Assembly (NCBI RefSeq): GCF_014650175.1
Contig: NZ_BMUL01000002.1
Location: 67,150 to 131,149 of the forward strand
DNA from: Streptomyces termitum
GTDB lineage: Bacteria; Actinomycetota; Actinomycetes; Streptomycetales; Streptomycetaceae
DNA: 64,000 bases
Reading direction: 5' to 3'
The notes below the pieces were generated by a model. The model saw only the letters and a list, made by a program, of their open reading frames with translations. It made no database searches and was not told where the DNA came from. Each line of letters starts with the position of its first letter. The first letter of the stretch is position 1. A program made the position numbers and the translations under genes. Below, in pieces: positions 25,404 to 33,858 of the stretch.

Positions 25404-26948
25404 GTGGAGGACACCCGCACGAGACCGACCGGACCGGCCGGACGCACCGGGCGGAGCGGAGACGGCACCGGAGCCGACGCCGGGACCGGAACCGGAGGCG
25501 CGGCCGGGGCCGGGACCGCGATCGAGCCCGGGAGCGCCCAAGGCGGCGCGGCCCGGCTGTCTCCGCTGCTCGAAGCGGTCCTCGCCGTCGGCACGGAGCT
25601 CGAACTCCGCGCCACCCTCCAGCACGTCGTGGACGCGGCGACCGACCTCACCGGGGCCCGGCACGGCGCGCTCGCCGTCCTGGACCCCGAGCGCCCCCGC
25701 CTCACCGGGCTGCTCACCGCCGGCGCCACCGAGGAGGACCGGAGCGGTGCCGCCCGCCTCCCCGCCGAGGAGCCCGGCCCGGCCGGGCCGCTGACCGTCC
25801 CGATCCGGGTGCACACCCAGGTCTTCGGCCACCTGTACCTCGCCGGGAAGCCCGGCGGCTTCACCGGGGAGGACCGCGCCCTGCTGCGGGTCCTCGCCGC
25901 CCAGGCCGGCATCGCCGTCGGCAACGCCCGGCTCTACGAGACCGCCCGGCTGCGCGAGCGGTGGATCGAGGGCGCGGCGGCCGTCACCACGGCCCTGCTG
26001 ACCGGCGAGTCCGCCGAGGACGCCCTGATGACCGTCGCGGAGGGGGCCCGCGTCCTCGCCGGGGCGGCGGCCGGGGTGATCCTCCAGCCCACCCCGGAGG
26101 GCGGGATGGAGATCGTGACGGCCTCCACCGCCGGCGACCCCGGCGACCTCGTCGGCGCGACGATCCGGCCCGGCTCCCCCGTCCTCGTCCAGCTCCTCGG
26201 CGGGGAGCCGGTCTTCGTCGAGGACTCGGCCACCGACCCCCGGATGACCACGCACGTCCGCTCCCGGTTCGGGCCGTCGATGATGCTGCCGCTGCGCAGC
26301 GGCGGGAAGCTGATCGGCACCCTCGCCCTCCCCCGGCACCGGGGCGCGGAGCCGTACTCGGCGGTGGACCGGCTGCTCGCCGCCCAGTTCGCCTCGCAGG
26401 CGGCGCTGGCGCTGGTCCTGGCGGACGCCCGGCACGACCGGGAGCGGCTCGCCGTCTACGAGGACCGCGACCGGATCGCCCGGGACCTGCACGACCTGGT
26501 GGTCCAGCGGCTGTTCGCCACCGAGATGATGCTGGAGTCGACCCGCCGCCGCGCCGGGGCCGGTGCCGGGGAGGACGAGCTGATCGGGCGGGCGGTGGAC
26601 GAGCTGGACTCGACGATCCAGGAGGTGCGGACGACGATCTTCGCCCTCCAGCAGCCGCCCGCCGACGCCCCCGCCACCTTCCGCGGCCGGGTGCTGCGGG
26701 AGACCGACGGGGCGGCGGCGCTGCTCGGCTTCCGGCCGTCGGTGCGCTTCGCCGGACCGGTGGACACGCTGGTCGACGAGGCGTCGGCGGGGCGGCTGAC
26801 GGCCGTGCTGCGCGGGGCCCTCGCCGCCGCCCACCGGCGGCCGGGGGTCGGCCGGATCACGGTGGACGTGGCGGCGGGCGGGCAGGGCGCGGTCCGGCTG
26901 CGGGTCGAGGACGACGGCACCCCGCCGACGGTGGTCACCTGGCCCTGA
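25404..26948 (+). CDS. GAF-domain protein with degenerate histidine kinase end
   Basis: A 514-residue cytoplasmic protein resembling DevS/NreB-type sensor kinases. A low-complexity Gly/Thr/Ala N-terminus (to about residue 50) precedes two GAF domains (about 60-200 and 215-350). A HisKA_3 dimerisation helix has the usual RDRIARDLHDLVVQRLFAT with the His in place. The ATPase end is broken: where an N box is expected it reads LRGALAAAHRRP without the Glu/Asn, the DxGxG motif is reduced to EDDGTPPT, and the protein ends ten residues later with no G2 box. It can therefore be phosphorylated only in trans, if at all. It follows mbl closely and probably serves as a ligand-binding partner protein (inference). 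Confidence 0.82.
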   Translation: MEDTRTRPTGPAGRTGRSGDGTGADAGTGTGGAAGAGTAIEPGSAQGGAARLSPLLEAVLAVGTELELRATLQHVVDAATDLTGARHGALAVLDPERPRLTGLLTAGATEEDRSGAARLPAEEPGPAGPLTVPIRVHTQVFGHLYLAGKPGGFTGEDRALLRVLAAQAGIAVGNARLYETARLRERWIEGAAAVTTALLTGESAEDALMTVAEGARVLAGAAAGVILQPTPEGGMEIVTASTAGDPGDLVGATIRPGSPVLVQLLGGEPVFVEDSATDPRMTTHVRSRFGPSMMLPLRSGGKLIGTLALPRHRGAEPYSAVDRLLAAQFASQAALALVLADARHDRERLAVYEDRDRIARDLHDLVVQRLFATEMMLESTRRRAGAGAGEDELIGRAVDELDSTIQEVRTTIFALQQPPADAPATFRGRVLRETDGAAALLGFRPSVRFAGPVDTLVDEASAGRLTAVLRGALAAAHRRPGVGRITVDVAAGGQGAVRLRVEDDGTPPTVVTWP

Positions 26949-27175
26949 CCGACCGCCCCCGCCCGTACGCCCCGCCGCCTCCACCCGGCCGCCCCCACCG
27001 GCACGCCCGCCGCCCCGCCCCGGCCACCCCCGCCGACGCGTCCCGGGCCCCGCCCCGTACCGACCGCCCCGCCCCTCCCGTACCGACCGCACCACCCGTA
27101 CCGCCCCTCCCCCGCCGCCCCCCGTACGGAGCAGTCCCGCGCGCCGTGCGGGCCGGGCGGATCTTGACTGGAGGG
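26949..27175. other. C-rich non-coding segment
   Basis: These 227 bases are strongly strand-asymmetric: the plus strand is rich in CCGCCCC-like runs, with the motif CCCGTACCGACCG recurring in slightly varied form around 27054-27110. No open reading frame with family features, tRNA or perfect terminator was recognised. It leads into the start of the MFS gene. Confidence 0.6.
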
Positions 27176-28402
27176 GTGACCCCCGACACCGCCTCCCCGC
27201 CCGCGGCGGCCTACCGCAATCTGGTGGTGGCCACCCTCGGCTTCACGCTCACCTTCTGGGCGTGGAACCTGATCGCCCCCCTCGGCAGCTGGTACGGCGA
27301 GCACCTGGGCCTCAGCTCGTTCCAGCAGTCCTTCCTCGTGGCCGTGCCGGTGCTGGTCGGTTCGCTGGGCCGGATCCCGGTCGGCGCGCTCACCGACACG
27401 TACGGCGCGAAGCTGATGTTCCCGCTCGTCTCGGCGCTGACGATCGTCCCCGTACTGCTGCTGATCGTGGTGAAGGACTCGTACGGGCTGATGCTCGTGG
27501 TGGGCTTCCTGCTCGGCCTCGGCGGCACGACCTTCGCCATCGGCATCCCGCTGGTCAACTCGTGGTTCCCGCCCGCCAAGCGGGGTCTGGCGCTGGGCGT
27601 GTTCGGCATGGGCATGGGCGGTGTGGCGCTGTCCGGCTACTTCACGCCCCGGATCGCCAAGCACGGCGAGAACCTGCCGTTCATCGTGGTGGCCGCCGCG
27701 CTCGCCGTGTACGCGGTGCTCGCCGTCCTCCTCATCACCGACCACCCCGGCCGCCCGGTGCCGACGGCCTCGCTGGGCTCCCGGCTGGGCACGGCGGGCC
27801 GGCTGCGGGTGACGTGGGAGCTGTCCGCGCTGTACGCGATCGGCTTCGGCGGCATCGTCGCCTTCGGCGTCTACCTGCCGACCTATCTGAAGACCTGGTA
27901 CGAGCTGGATCCGACCGACGCGGGCACCAGGGCGGCCGGGTTCGCGGCGGTCACGGTCGTCTTCCGGCCGATCGGCGGCTGGCTGTCGGACCGGATCCAT
28001 CCGGCGGTGGTGACGGCGTGGGCGCTCGGCGTCGTCGCCCTCCTCGCCATCGTCCAGGCCTTCGACCCGGAGCTGGTGCCGGGCGGCACGATCGCCCTGC
28101 TGGTCATGGCGGCGGGCCTGGGCACCGCGAGCGGTTCGGTCTTCGCGCTGGTCTCGCAGGTCACCCCACAGGCGCAGGTGGGCTCGGTGACCGGCATCGT
28201 CGGCGCGATGGGCGGCCTGGGCGGCTTCGTGCCGCCGCTGGTCATGGGCGCGATCTACAGCGCCAAGGACTCGTACTCGATCGGCTTCATGCTCCTGTCC
28301 GACCTGGCGCTCGCCGGCTGCGTGTACGCGTACGGGCGGATGCGCGGACTGCGGCCGGGCGGGGAGCCCGCTCCGGCGGCGAAGGCGGCCGGGAAGCCCT
28401 GA
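27176..28402 (+). CDS. MFS transporter, nitrate/nitrite porter-like
   Basis: A 408-residue, 12-helix major facilitator protein closest in pattern to NarK-type nitrate/nitrite porters. The first helix LGFTLTFWAWNLIAPLG is typical of actinobacterial NarK proteins, and a GTFFAIGIPLVNSWFPPAKRG-like segment follows (here GGTTFAIGIPLVNSWF). The Asp and Arg of loop 2-3 are GALTDTYG. The start is uncertain: GTG at 27176 has GGAGG only one base upstream, too close for normal use, and the next internal GTG codons would cut into helix 1. No nitrate reductase gene is adjacent, so another anion is possible. Confidence 0.78.
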   Translation: MTPDTASPPAAAYRNLVVATLGFTLTFWAWNLIAPLGSWYGEHLGLSSFQQSFLVAVPVLVGSLGRIPVGALTDTYGAKLMFPLVSALTIVPVLLLIVVKDSYGLMLVVGFLLGLGGTTFAIGIPLVNSWFPPAKRGLALGVFGMGMGGVALSGYFTPRIAKHGENLPFIVVAAALAVYAVLAVLLITDHPGRPVPTASLGSRLGTAGRLRVTWELSALYAIGFGGIVAFGVYLPTYLKTWYELDPTDAGTRAAGFAAVTVVFRPIGGWLSDRIHPAVVTAWALGVVALLAIVQAFDPELVPGGTIALLVMAAGLGTASGSVFALVSQVTPQAQVGSVTGIVGAMGGLGGFVPPLVMGAIYSAKDSYSIGFMLLSDLALAGCVYAYGRMRGLRPGGEPAPAAKAAGKP

Positions 28403-28473
28403 CGGCCCGGCAGAATGCCTCCCGGTGCCCCCCGGCGAGCCGTCCGCTCGCCCCGATCCGAGGAGGACGCCCG

Positions 28474-29916
28474 GTGTCCGCTCTCTTCCCGGCCCTCGCG
28501 GCCCCGACCGACCGCCCCGCCCTGCGCTGCGGCCCGGACGCGCTCTCGTACGAGGAGCTGCTCCGGGCCGCCGGTGCGCTCGCCGCCCGGATCGGGGACG
28601 CGGGGCGGGTCGCCGTGTGGGCGGTGCCGACCGCCCGGACGGCGGTCGCGGTGGTGGCGGCGCTGCTCGCGGGCGTGCCCGCCGTGCCGCTCAATCCGCG
28701 CTCCGGGGAGCGGGAGCTGGCTCACGTGCTGGCGGACAGCGCGCCGGACGCGGTCCTGGCGGGTCCGGCGGACGAGCTGCCGGCCGCGCTCGCCGGGCTG
28801 CCCCGGATCGACGTGGGGCTGACCGGCCCGGCGGGGGTGCGGGTGCCGCCGGAGCCGGATCCGGAGTCCACCGCCCTGATCGTCTACACCTCCGGCACCA
28901 CGGGCCCGCCGAAGGGGGTGCTGCTGTCCCGCCGGGCGGTGGCCGCCTCGCTGGACGCGCTGGCGGAGGCGTGGGCGTGGACCGGGGACGACGTGCTGGT
29001 GCACGGGCTGCCGCTGTTCCACGTGCACGGTCTGGTGCTGGGGGTCCTGGGGCCGCTGCGGCGCGGCGGGGAGGTCCGGCACCTGGGGGCCTTCTCGGCG
29101 GAGGGCGTCGCGCGGGAGCTGGCGGACGGCGGGACGGTGCTGTTCGGGGTGCCGACGATGTACCACCGGCTGGCCGACGCCCTGCCCTCGGACCCGGCGC
29201 TGGGGGCGGCGCTGGCGGGGGCCCGGCTGCTGGTGTCGGGGTCGGCGGCGCTGCCGGTCCACGACCACGAGCGGATCGCGGCGGCGACGGGCCGGACGGT
29301 GGTGGAGCGGTACGGGATGAGCGAGACGCTGATGAACACCAGCGTGCGGCCGGGCGGGCCGCCGCGCCCGGGGACGGTGGGGACGCCGCTGCCGGGGGTG
29401 GCGGTGCGGCTGGTGGAGGAGGACGGCGCGGTGCTGGCCGGGTCGGACGGGGAGACGGTCGGCGAGGTGCAGGTGCGCGGGCCGAACCTCTTCTCCGGCT
29501 ATCTGAACCTGCCGGAGGCGACGGCCGCCGCCTTCGACGGGGAGTGGTTTTGCACCGGGGACGTGGCGGTGCGGGAGGCGGACGGCACGATCCGGCTGGT
29601 GGGCCGCAAGGCGACCGATCTGATCAAGAGCGGCGGGTACAAGATCGGGGCGGGCGAGATCGAGAACGCGCTGCTCGACCACCCGGGGGTGCGGGAGGCG
29701 GCCGTGACCGGGGAGCCCGATCCCGATCTGGGCGAGCGGGTCGTCGCCTGGGTGGTGCCGGCGGACCCGGCGCGGCCCCCGGCGGCACAGGAGCTGGCCG
29801 GGCACGTGGCGCGGCTGCTGGCCCCGCACAAGCGGCCCCGGGAGGTCCGCTTCCTGGACGCGCTGCCCCGCAACGACCTGGGGAAGGTGCTGAAGAAGCG
29901 GCTGCCCCGGGGGTGA
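28474..29916 (+). CDS. matB: Malonyl-CoA synthetase MatB
   Basis: A 480-residue adenylate-forming enzyme that makes malonyl-CoA (and methylmalonyl-CoA) from the free diacid, ATP and CoA. The P-loop is YTSGTTGPPKG, followed by LPLFHVHGLVLG, the A5 motif ERYGMSETLMNTS, the hinge GRKATDLIKSGGYKIG and the A10 Lys in RNDLGKVLKK. MSETLMNTSVR and SGGYKIGAGEIE are as in the characterised Streptomyces MatB. GTG at 28474 has AGGAGG seven bases upstream. It may feed malonyl-CoA to fatty acid or polyketide synthesis. It lies 71 bases downstream of the MFS gene, which could import a diacid substrate (inference). Confidence 0.9.
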   Translation: MSALFPALAAPTDRPALRCGPDALSYEELLRAAGALAARIGDAGRVAVWAVPTARTAVAVVAALLAGVPAVPLNPRSGERELAHVLADSAPDAVLAGPADELPAALAGLPRIDVGLTGPAGVRVPPEPDPESTALIVYTSGTTGPPKGVLLSRRAVAASLDALAEAWAWTGDDVLVHGLPLFHVHGLVLGVLGPLRRGGEVRHLGAFSAEGVARELADGGTVLFGVPTMYHRLADALPSDPALGAALAGARLLVSGSAALPVHDHERIAAATGRTVVERYGMSETLMNTSVRPGGPPRPGTVGTPLPGVAVRLVEEDGAVLAGSDGETVGEVQVRGPNLFSGYLNLPEATAAAFDGEWFCTGDVAVREADGTIRLVGRKATDLIKSGGYKIGAGEIENALLDHPGVREAAVTGEPDPDLGERVVAWVVPADPARPPAAQELAGHVARLLAPHKRPREVRFLDALPRNDLGKVLKKRLPRG

Positions 29917-29921
29917 CGGAG

Positions 29922-29950
29922 GGGCCGGGCCCCCGGCGGGGGCCCGGCCC
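29922..29950. terminator. Terminator between matB and the subtilase gene
   Basis: A perfect 13-bp stem (29922-29934 with 29938-29950) with a three-base loop, between convergent genes. Entirely G and C apart from none, so it relies on stem stability alone. Confidence 0.75.
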
Positions 29951-29979
29951 GGTCCCGTCCCCGTGGCGGGGCGCGGGGG

Positions 29980-32900
29980 TTACTTCACGCCGACCGCGCG
30001 GATCAGCTCCTGGGTGACGGAGCCGCCCCGGTCGTCGGTGGCGGCGGCCCGCAGGGAGACGGCGGTGGCGCCGGACGGGACGCGGAGCTCGCCGGTCCAG
30101 GCGGCCTTTCCGGCCCCGGTGGTCCTCCCGGCCTTCTTGAGGGCGACCTTCGTCCAGGTGGCGCCGTCGTCGTAGGAGACCTCCAGGCTGCCGCCGGTGA
30201 GGGCGCCGGTGCCCTCGGCGCCCGCCACGTACTGCGCGAAGACGCCGACGGGCAGCCGCTTGCCGGCCCGCACGTCGCCGTACAGGTCGGTGTCGAGGTC
30301 GAAGCCGAGGTTGAGCATCGGCAGGAAGGTCTCGCGGTCCTGGGGGGTCTCGGCGGAGCGGAAGGTCCACTCGCTGTGGCCCCTGGTGCCGAGCCGCCAG
30401 CGGGCCGGGTCGAGGGCGGTGTCGGTGACGACCCGGTAGGCGGCCTCCTCCGCCGGAGCGTCCCAGGCGTAGGCGCCGGAGCTGGTCTTGCGGTCGACGC
30501 GGGCGCCGTTCACGTACACCTCGGTGGTCTGGCTCATGGTGTCGTCGCTCCACACGTCGCCGAAGCCGGTGTGGTCGGTGCCGGAGTCGCCCCAGCCGGG
30601 GGTGTTGAAGCGGAGGTCGTTGCCGCGCCGCTGCTGGCCCCAGCCGAGGCCGGTGCCGAGCCAGGGGTGCCAGACGGGGCCGAACCAGTCGAGGGCGGTG
30701 GTGGTGCCGCCCCGGTAGACCGAACGGCCGCCGCGCTCCTCCAGGGACTCGCCGAGGTCGACGGACTCGTGCCACTGCTGGCCCGCGGTGGTGGAGACGT
30801 ACTCGGTGCGCTCGGCGGGGAAGGCGATCCACTCCTTGAAGCCGACGCCGATCGGGAAGGTGTCGGTGAGGGAGTAGCGGAACTCGCCGCCGAGTTCGGC
30901 GCGCCGGGTGGGGGCGCGGAAGGTGGAGCGGACGGTGGCCAGGTCCCGGGGGCCGGGACGGAAGACGAGGTCGGTGCCGATGCGGCCGGGGTGCCCCTCG
31001 GAGAGGTCGTAGGTGTACGGGGTGAAGCGGGTGCCGGTGAGGTCGAGGGACCGGCCGCGGGCGGCGCCTGCGGCGAGGCGGGCGGCGTCGGCGCGGTTCA
31101 CGGTGGCGACGGGCAGCGGCCGGTCCCGGTAGTCGTCGGTGCCGAACCAGTCCATCAGCCGGCCGGGGGCGTCGTCGGTGACGAACAGGGCGGCGGCGCC
31201 GGCGTCCTGGGCGGTCTGGGCGGCGGCGACCGGGTCGGCGCCGGCGGCGAGGCGGACGAGGACGGCGCGGCCCTTGACGTCCTTGCCCGCGTACGCGGCG
31301 GGGGTGCCGTCGCCCGCGTCGGCGAGGGCGAGGCGGTGGCGGCCTTCGAGGAGGCCGCCGCCGGCCTGCGGGCGGGCGTCGGCGAGGCGGGCGCCGTCGA
31401 CGGCCGCCTCCAGGACGGGCTTGCCGAGCCGCCAGACCGTGCGGTACTCGAAGGTGCCGTCGGCGACGGGCGCGGTGGGGGCGGCGAAGAGGGAGTCGTA
31501 GGTGAGCGGGACCTGGACGATGTCGGTGTAGCCGGCGCCGTTCGCCCGGCGGTCGTACTCCATCAGGAGCTGGCGGGTCTCGGTGCGCTTCCCGACGTCG
31601 GCGCGGACCTCGCGCAGGGTGCGGCCGTCGAGGGTGATCTCGCGGTCGCGGTCGAGGACGACCTCGGGGGCGGCGAGGAAGCCGAGGCCGAGGGAGTCGG
31701 CGCCGCGGGCACCGCGCACGTCGAGGAAGGTGTCTACGGTGTACGTGCCCGGCTTCAGGCGCAGTTCGAGGGTGCCGGAGTCGCCGACGGAGGCCGGGAA
31801 GGGCTCCTCGCCGGGGGTGAGCTCCCCGATGCCGAGGCGGGCGGCGGCGGGGGCGCCGTCGCGGTCCTTGACGTGCACGGTGAGGGTGTAGCGCTCCTCC
31901 TCCTTGACCAGGCCGAGGGCGGTGCGGGCCACGGGGGCGCCGTGCGCGGTGGCGGTGATCCGGCCGGAGCTGGTGCCGACCGGGGCGGCGGCGCCGTCGC
32001 CGGTGACGGTGGTGGACGCGGTGCCGTGGGCGGGGACGGTGAGGGCGGTGTCGGCGAGGGCGGCGGTGCCGGCCGGCATGCCCTCGACGGCGAGGCTCAG
32101 CGCGACGGGGGCGTCGGAGGAGTTGGTGTAGGTGACGGTCCTCGTGACCGGCTTGTTCTCCTCGTAGGGCCAGGCGAAGAAGCCGAGGTCGGCGGAGCCG
32201 GTGGCGGTGACGTCGGCGGTGACGGCCGCGGCGGCGTCGACGCGTCCGGCGCCGAGGTCGTAGGCGGAGGCGTCGAGGGCGGCGGAGCTGGACATGAGGG
32301 CGTCCTTGAGGCGGGCGCCGGTCCAGTCGGGGTGCTTCTCGGCGAGCAGGGCGGCGACTCCGGCGACGTGCGGGGTCGCCATGGAGGTGCCGTTCATCGC
32401 GGTGTAGAGGCCGGTGCCTTCGGTGAGCTGCGAGCGGGCGGCGAGGATGCCGACGCCGGGGGCGGAGAGGTCCGGCTTGAGGGCCTGGTCGCGGTAGCGG
32501 GGGCCCTTGCTGGTGAAGTAGGCGGCCTCGTCGGCGGAGTCGACGGCGCCGATGGTGAGGGCGGCGTCGGCGGCGCCGGGCGAGCCGATGGAGCCGGGGG
32601 CGCCGGAGTTCCCGGCGGCGATGACGAAGAGGGTGCCGGTCTCGGCGGAGAGGGTGTTGACGGCCTGCGCCATCGGGTCGGTGCCGTCGCTGCCCTCCGG
32701 GGAGCCGAGGCTCATCGAGACGATCTTCGCGTCGATGTCCTTGGCGGCCCACTCCATGCCGGCGATGATCTCGGACTCGGAGCCGTAGCCCTCGTCGCTG
32801 AGGACCTTGCCGACGGCGAGGTCGGCGCCGGGGGCGACGCCCTTCTCCCGGCCGTCGGAGCCGGCGCCGCTGCCGCCGACGGTGGAGGTGACGTGGGTGC

Positions 32901-33672
32901 CGTGGCCGTTGCGGTCGGCGACCTCCTCGCCGGCGATGAAGGACTTCGTCTCGGTGACGCGGCCCGCGAGGTCGGGGTGGCCGGCGTCCACGCCGGTGTC
33001 GAGGACGGCGACCTTGACGCCCTTGCCGGTGAGTCCGGCCTCCCACGCCTTCGGGGTGCCGATCTGGGCGTTGGACTCGGCCATGGCGGCCTTCACCCGG
33101 CCGTCGAGCCAGACCTTGGCGGGGGCGGCGGAGCGCGCCCGGGGGCCGGTGAAGGAGGCCCAGAAGGCGGCCGGGTCGGTGGCGGTGACGGCGGTGCCGC
33201 CGACGCTGGGCAGCGCGCGGACGGTCCGGGTGCCGTGCGGGGCGGGGAGGGCGGCGCGGGCGTTCTTCCCGCCGTACGTGACGATCAGCGGGAGCGTGCC
33301 GGTGACGCCCTGCTCGGCGAGGCCGGTGACGTCGAAGAGGCGCGGGTCGAGGGCGCCGGAGTCGAGGTAGGGGCGGGCCTCGTCGGGGACGACGGTGACG
33401 CGGCCGTCGGAGACCTGGGTGCGGACGGCGCCGGTGGCGCCCTTCGCCCGGTCGACGGTGACGGTCCGGCGGCCGCCGTCGAGCGGGGTGAGGGTGACCC
33501 GGTCGCCGGTGACGAGGGTGACGGTGGTGCTCGCCGCGGGGCCCGCGAAGGTGTCGGGGACGGGGGCGGCGGGGCCGGCCGGCGCGGCGGCGGTCTGCCC
33601 GGCCGAGAGCATCACGAGGGAGACACCGGCGGCGAGCAGTCCGGCCCTTCCTCTGAACAGGGGTGCGGTCAT
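29980..33672 (-). CDS. Large secreted subtilisin-like serine protease (S8)
   Basis: A 1230-residue exported protease. A signal peptide (to about residue 30) is followed by a propeptide region to about 200. The S8 catalytic domain has D225 in AVLDTGVD, H257 in NGHGTHV, the oxyanion Asn in AAGNSG and S430 in NGTSMATPHV. Beyond about residue 480 lie beta-rich modules, a PA-like region around 800-880 (RAVLVRLAAG with AAALFVTDDAP) and a C-terminal jelly-roll-like domain. This is the architecture of the 1,100-1,250-residue Streptomyces subtilases. The ATG at 33672 is supported by the signal peptide. An 11-bp inverted repeat precedes it. A mature protein acting on extracellular proteins is likely. 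Confidence 0.93.
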   Translation of the reverse strand: MTAPLFRGRAGLLAAGVSLVMLSAGQTAAAPAGPAAPVPDTFAGPAASTTVTLVTGDRVTLTPLDGGRRTVTVDRAKGATGAVRTQVSDGRVTVVPDEARPYLDSGALDPRLFDVTGLAEQGVTGTLPLIVTYGGKNARAALPAPHGTRTVRALPSVGGTAVTATDPAAFWASFTGPRARSAAPAKVWLDGRVKAAMAESNAQIGTPKAWEAGLTGKGVKVAVLDTGVDAGHPDLAGRVTETKSFIAGEEVADRNGHGTHVTSTVGGSGAGSDGREKGVAPGADLAVGKVLSDEGYGSESEIIAGMEWAAKDIDAKIVSMSLGSPEGSDGTDPMAQAVNTLSAETGTLFVIAAGNSGAPGSIGSPGAADAALTIGAVDSADEAAYFTSKGPRYRDQALKPDLSAPGVGILAARSQLTEGTGLYTAMNGTSMATPHVAGVAALLAEKHPDWTGARLKDALMSSSAALDASAYDLGAGRVDAAAAVTADVTATGSADLGFFAWPYEENKPVTRTVTYTNSSDAPVALSLAVEGMPAGTAALADTALTVPAHGTASTTVTGDGAAAPVGTSSGRITATAHGAPVARTALGLVKEEERYTLTVHVKDRDGAPAAARLGIGELTPGEEPFPASVGDSGTLELRLKPGTYTVDTFLDVRGARGADSLGLGFLAAPEVVLDRDREITLDGRTLREVRADVGKRTETRQLLMEYDRRANGAGYTDIVQVPLTYDSLFAAPTAPVADGTFEYRTVWRLGKPVLEAAVDGARLADARPQAGGGLLEGRHRLALADAGDGTPAAYAGKDVKGRAVLVRLAAGADPVAAAQTAQDAGAAALFVTDDAPGRLMDWFGTDDYRDRPLPVATVNRADAARLAAGAARGRSLDLTGTRFTPYTYDLSEGHPGRIGTDLVFRPGPRDLATVRSTFRAPTRRAELGGEFRYSLTDTFPIGVGFKEWIAFPAERTEYVSTTAGQQWHESVDLGESLEERGGRSVYRGGTTTALDWFGPVWHPWLGTGLGWGQQRRGNDLRFNTPGWGDSGTDHTGFGDVWSDDTMSQTTEVYVNGARVDRKTSSGAYAWDAPAEEAAYRVVTDTALDPARWRLGTRGHSEWTFRSAETPQDRETFLPMLNLGFDLDTDLYGDVRAGKRLPVGVFAQYVAGAEGTGALTGGSLEVSYDDGATWTKVALKKAGRTTGAGKAAWTGELRVPSGATAVSLRAAATDDRGGSVTQELIRAVGVK

Positions 33673-33688
33673 GGGGACGACGACTCCT

Positions 33689-33727
33689 CGCGGATCCGGG
33701 GCTCGGGGGTGGGATTCCGGATCCGCG
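33689..33727. promoter_or_regulatory. Inverted repeat upstream of the subtilase gene
   Basis: CGCGGATCCGG (33689-33699) and CCGGATCCGCG (33717-33727) form an 11-bp perfect inverted repeat with a 17-base spacer, starting 17 bases before the ATG of the protease. It could be an operator or a leader hairpin. The remaining gap to 33858 holds no gene. Confidence 0.5.
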
Positions 33728-33858
33728 GGAAGTCTGGTCCCGGGGAGGGGAGTTGATTCCTGTCGCAGGCGGCGGCTATGCGCCGTGGCGGGGGCCCGCC
33801 AGTCGGGCGAAGACGTCCCAGGACGGGCGTGTCCGGGACGCTCCGGACCGGCTGTGCG

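Noticed and set aside
28474..29916. matB as part of a polyketide gene cluster
   Set aside because: No ketosynthase module or type II polyketide genes nearby; fabF and fabH at 12-15 kb are the housekeeping set.
30376..33756. 1126-residue Gly/Val/Ala open frame opposite the subtilase
   Set aside because: Shadow of the protease gene; no domain, start signal or hydrophobic pattern of its own.
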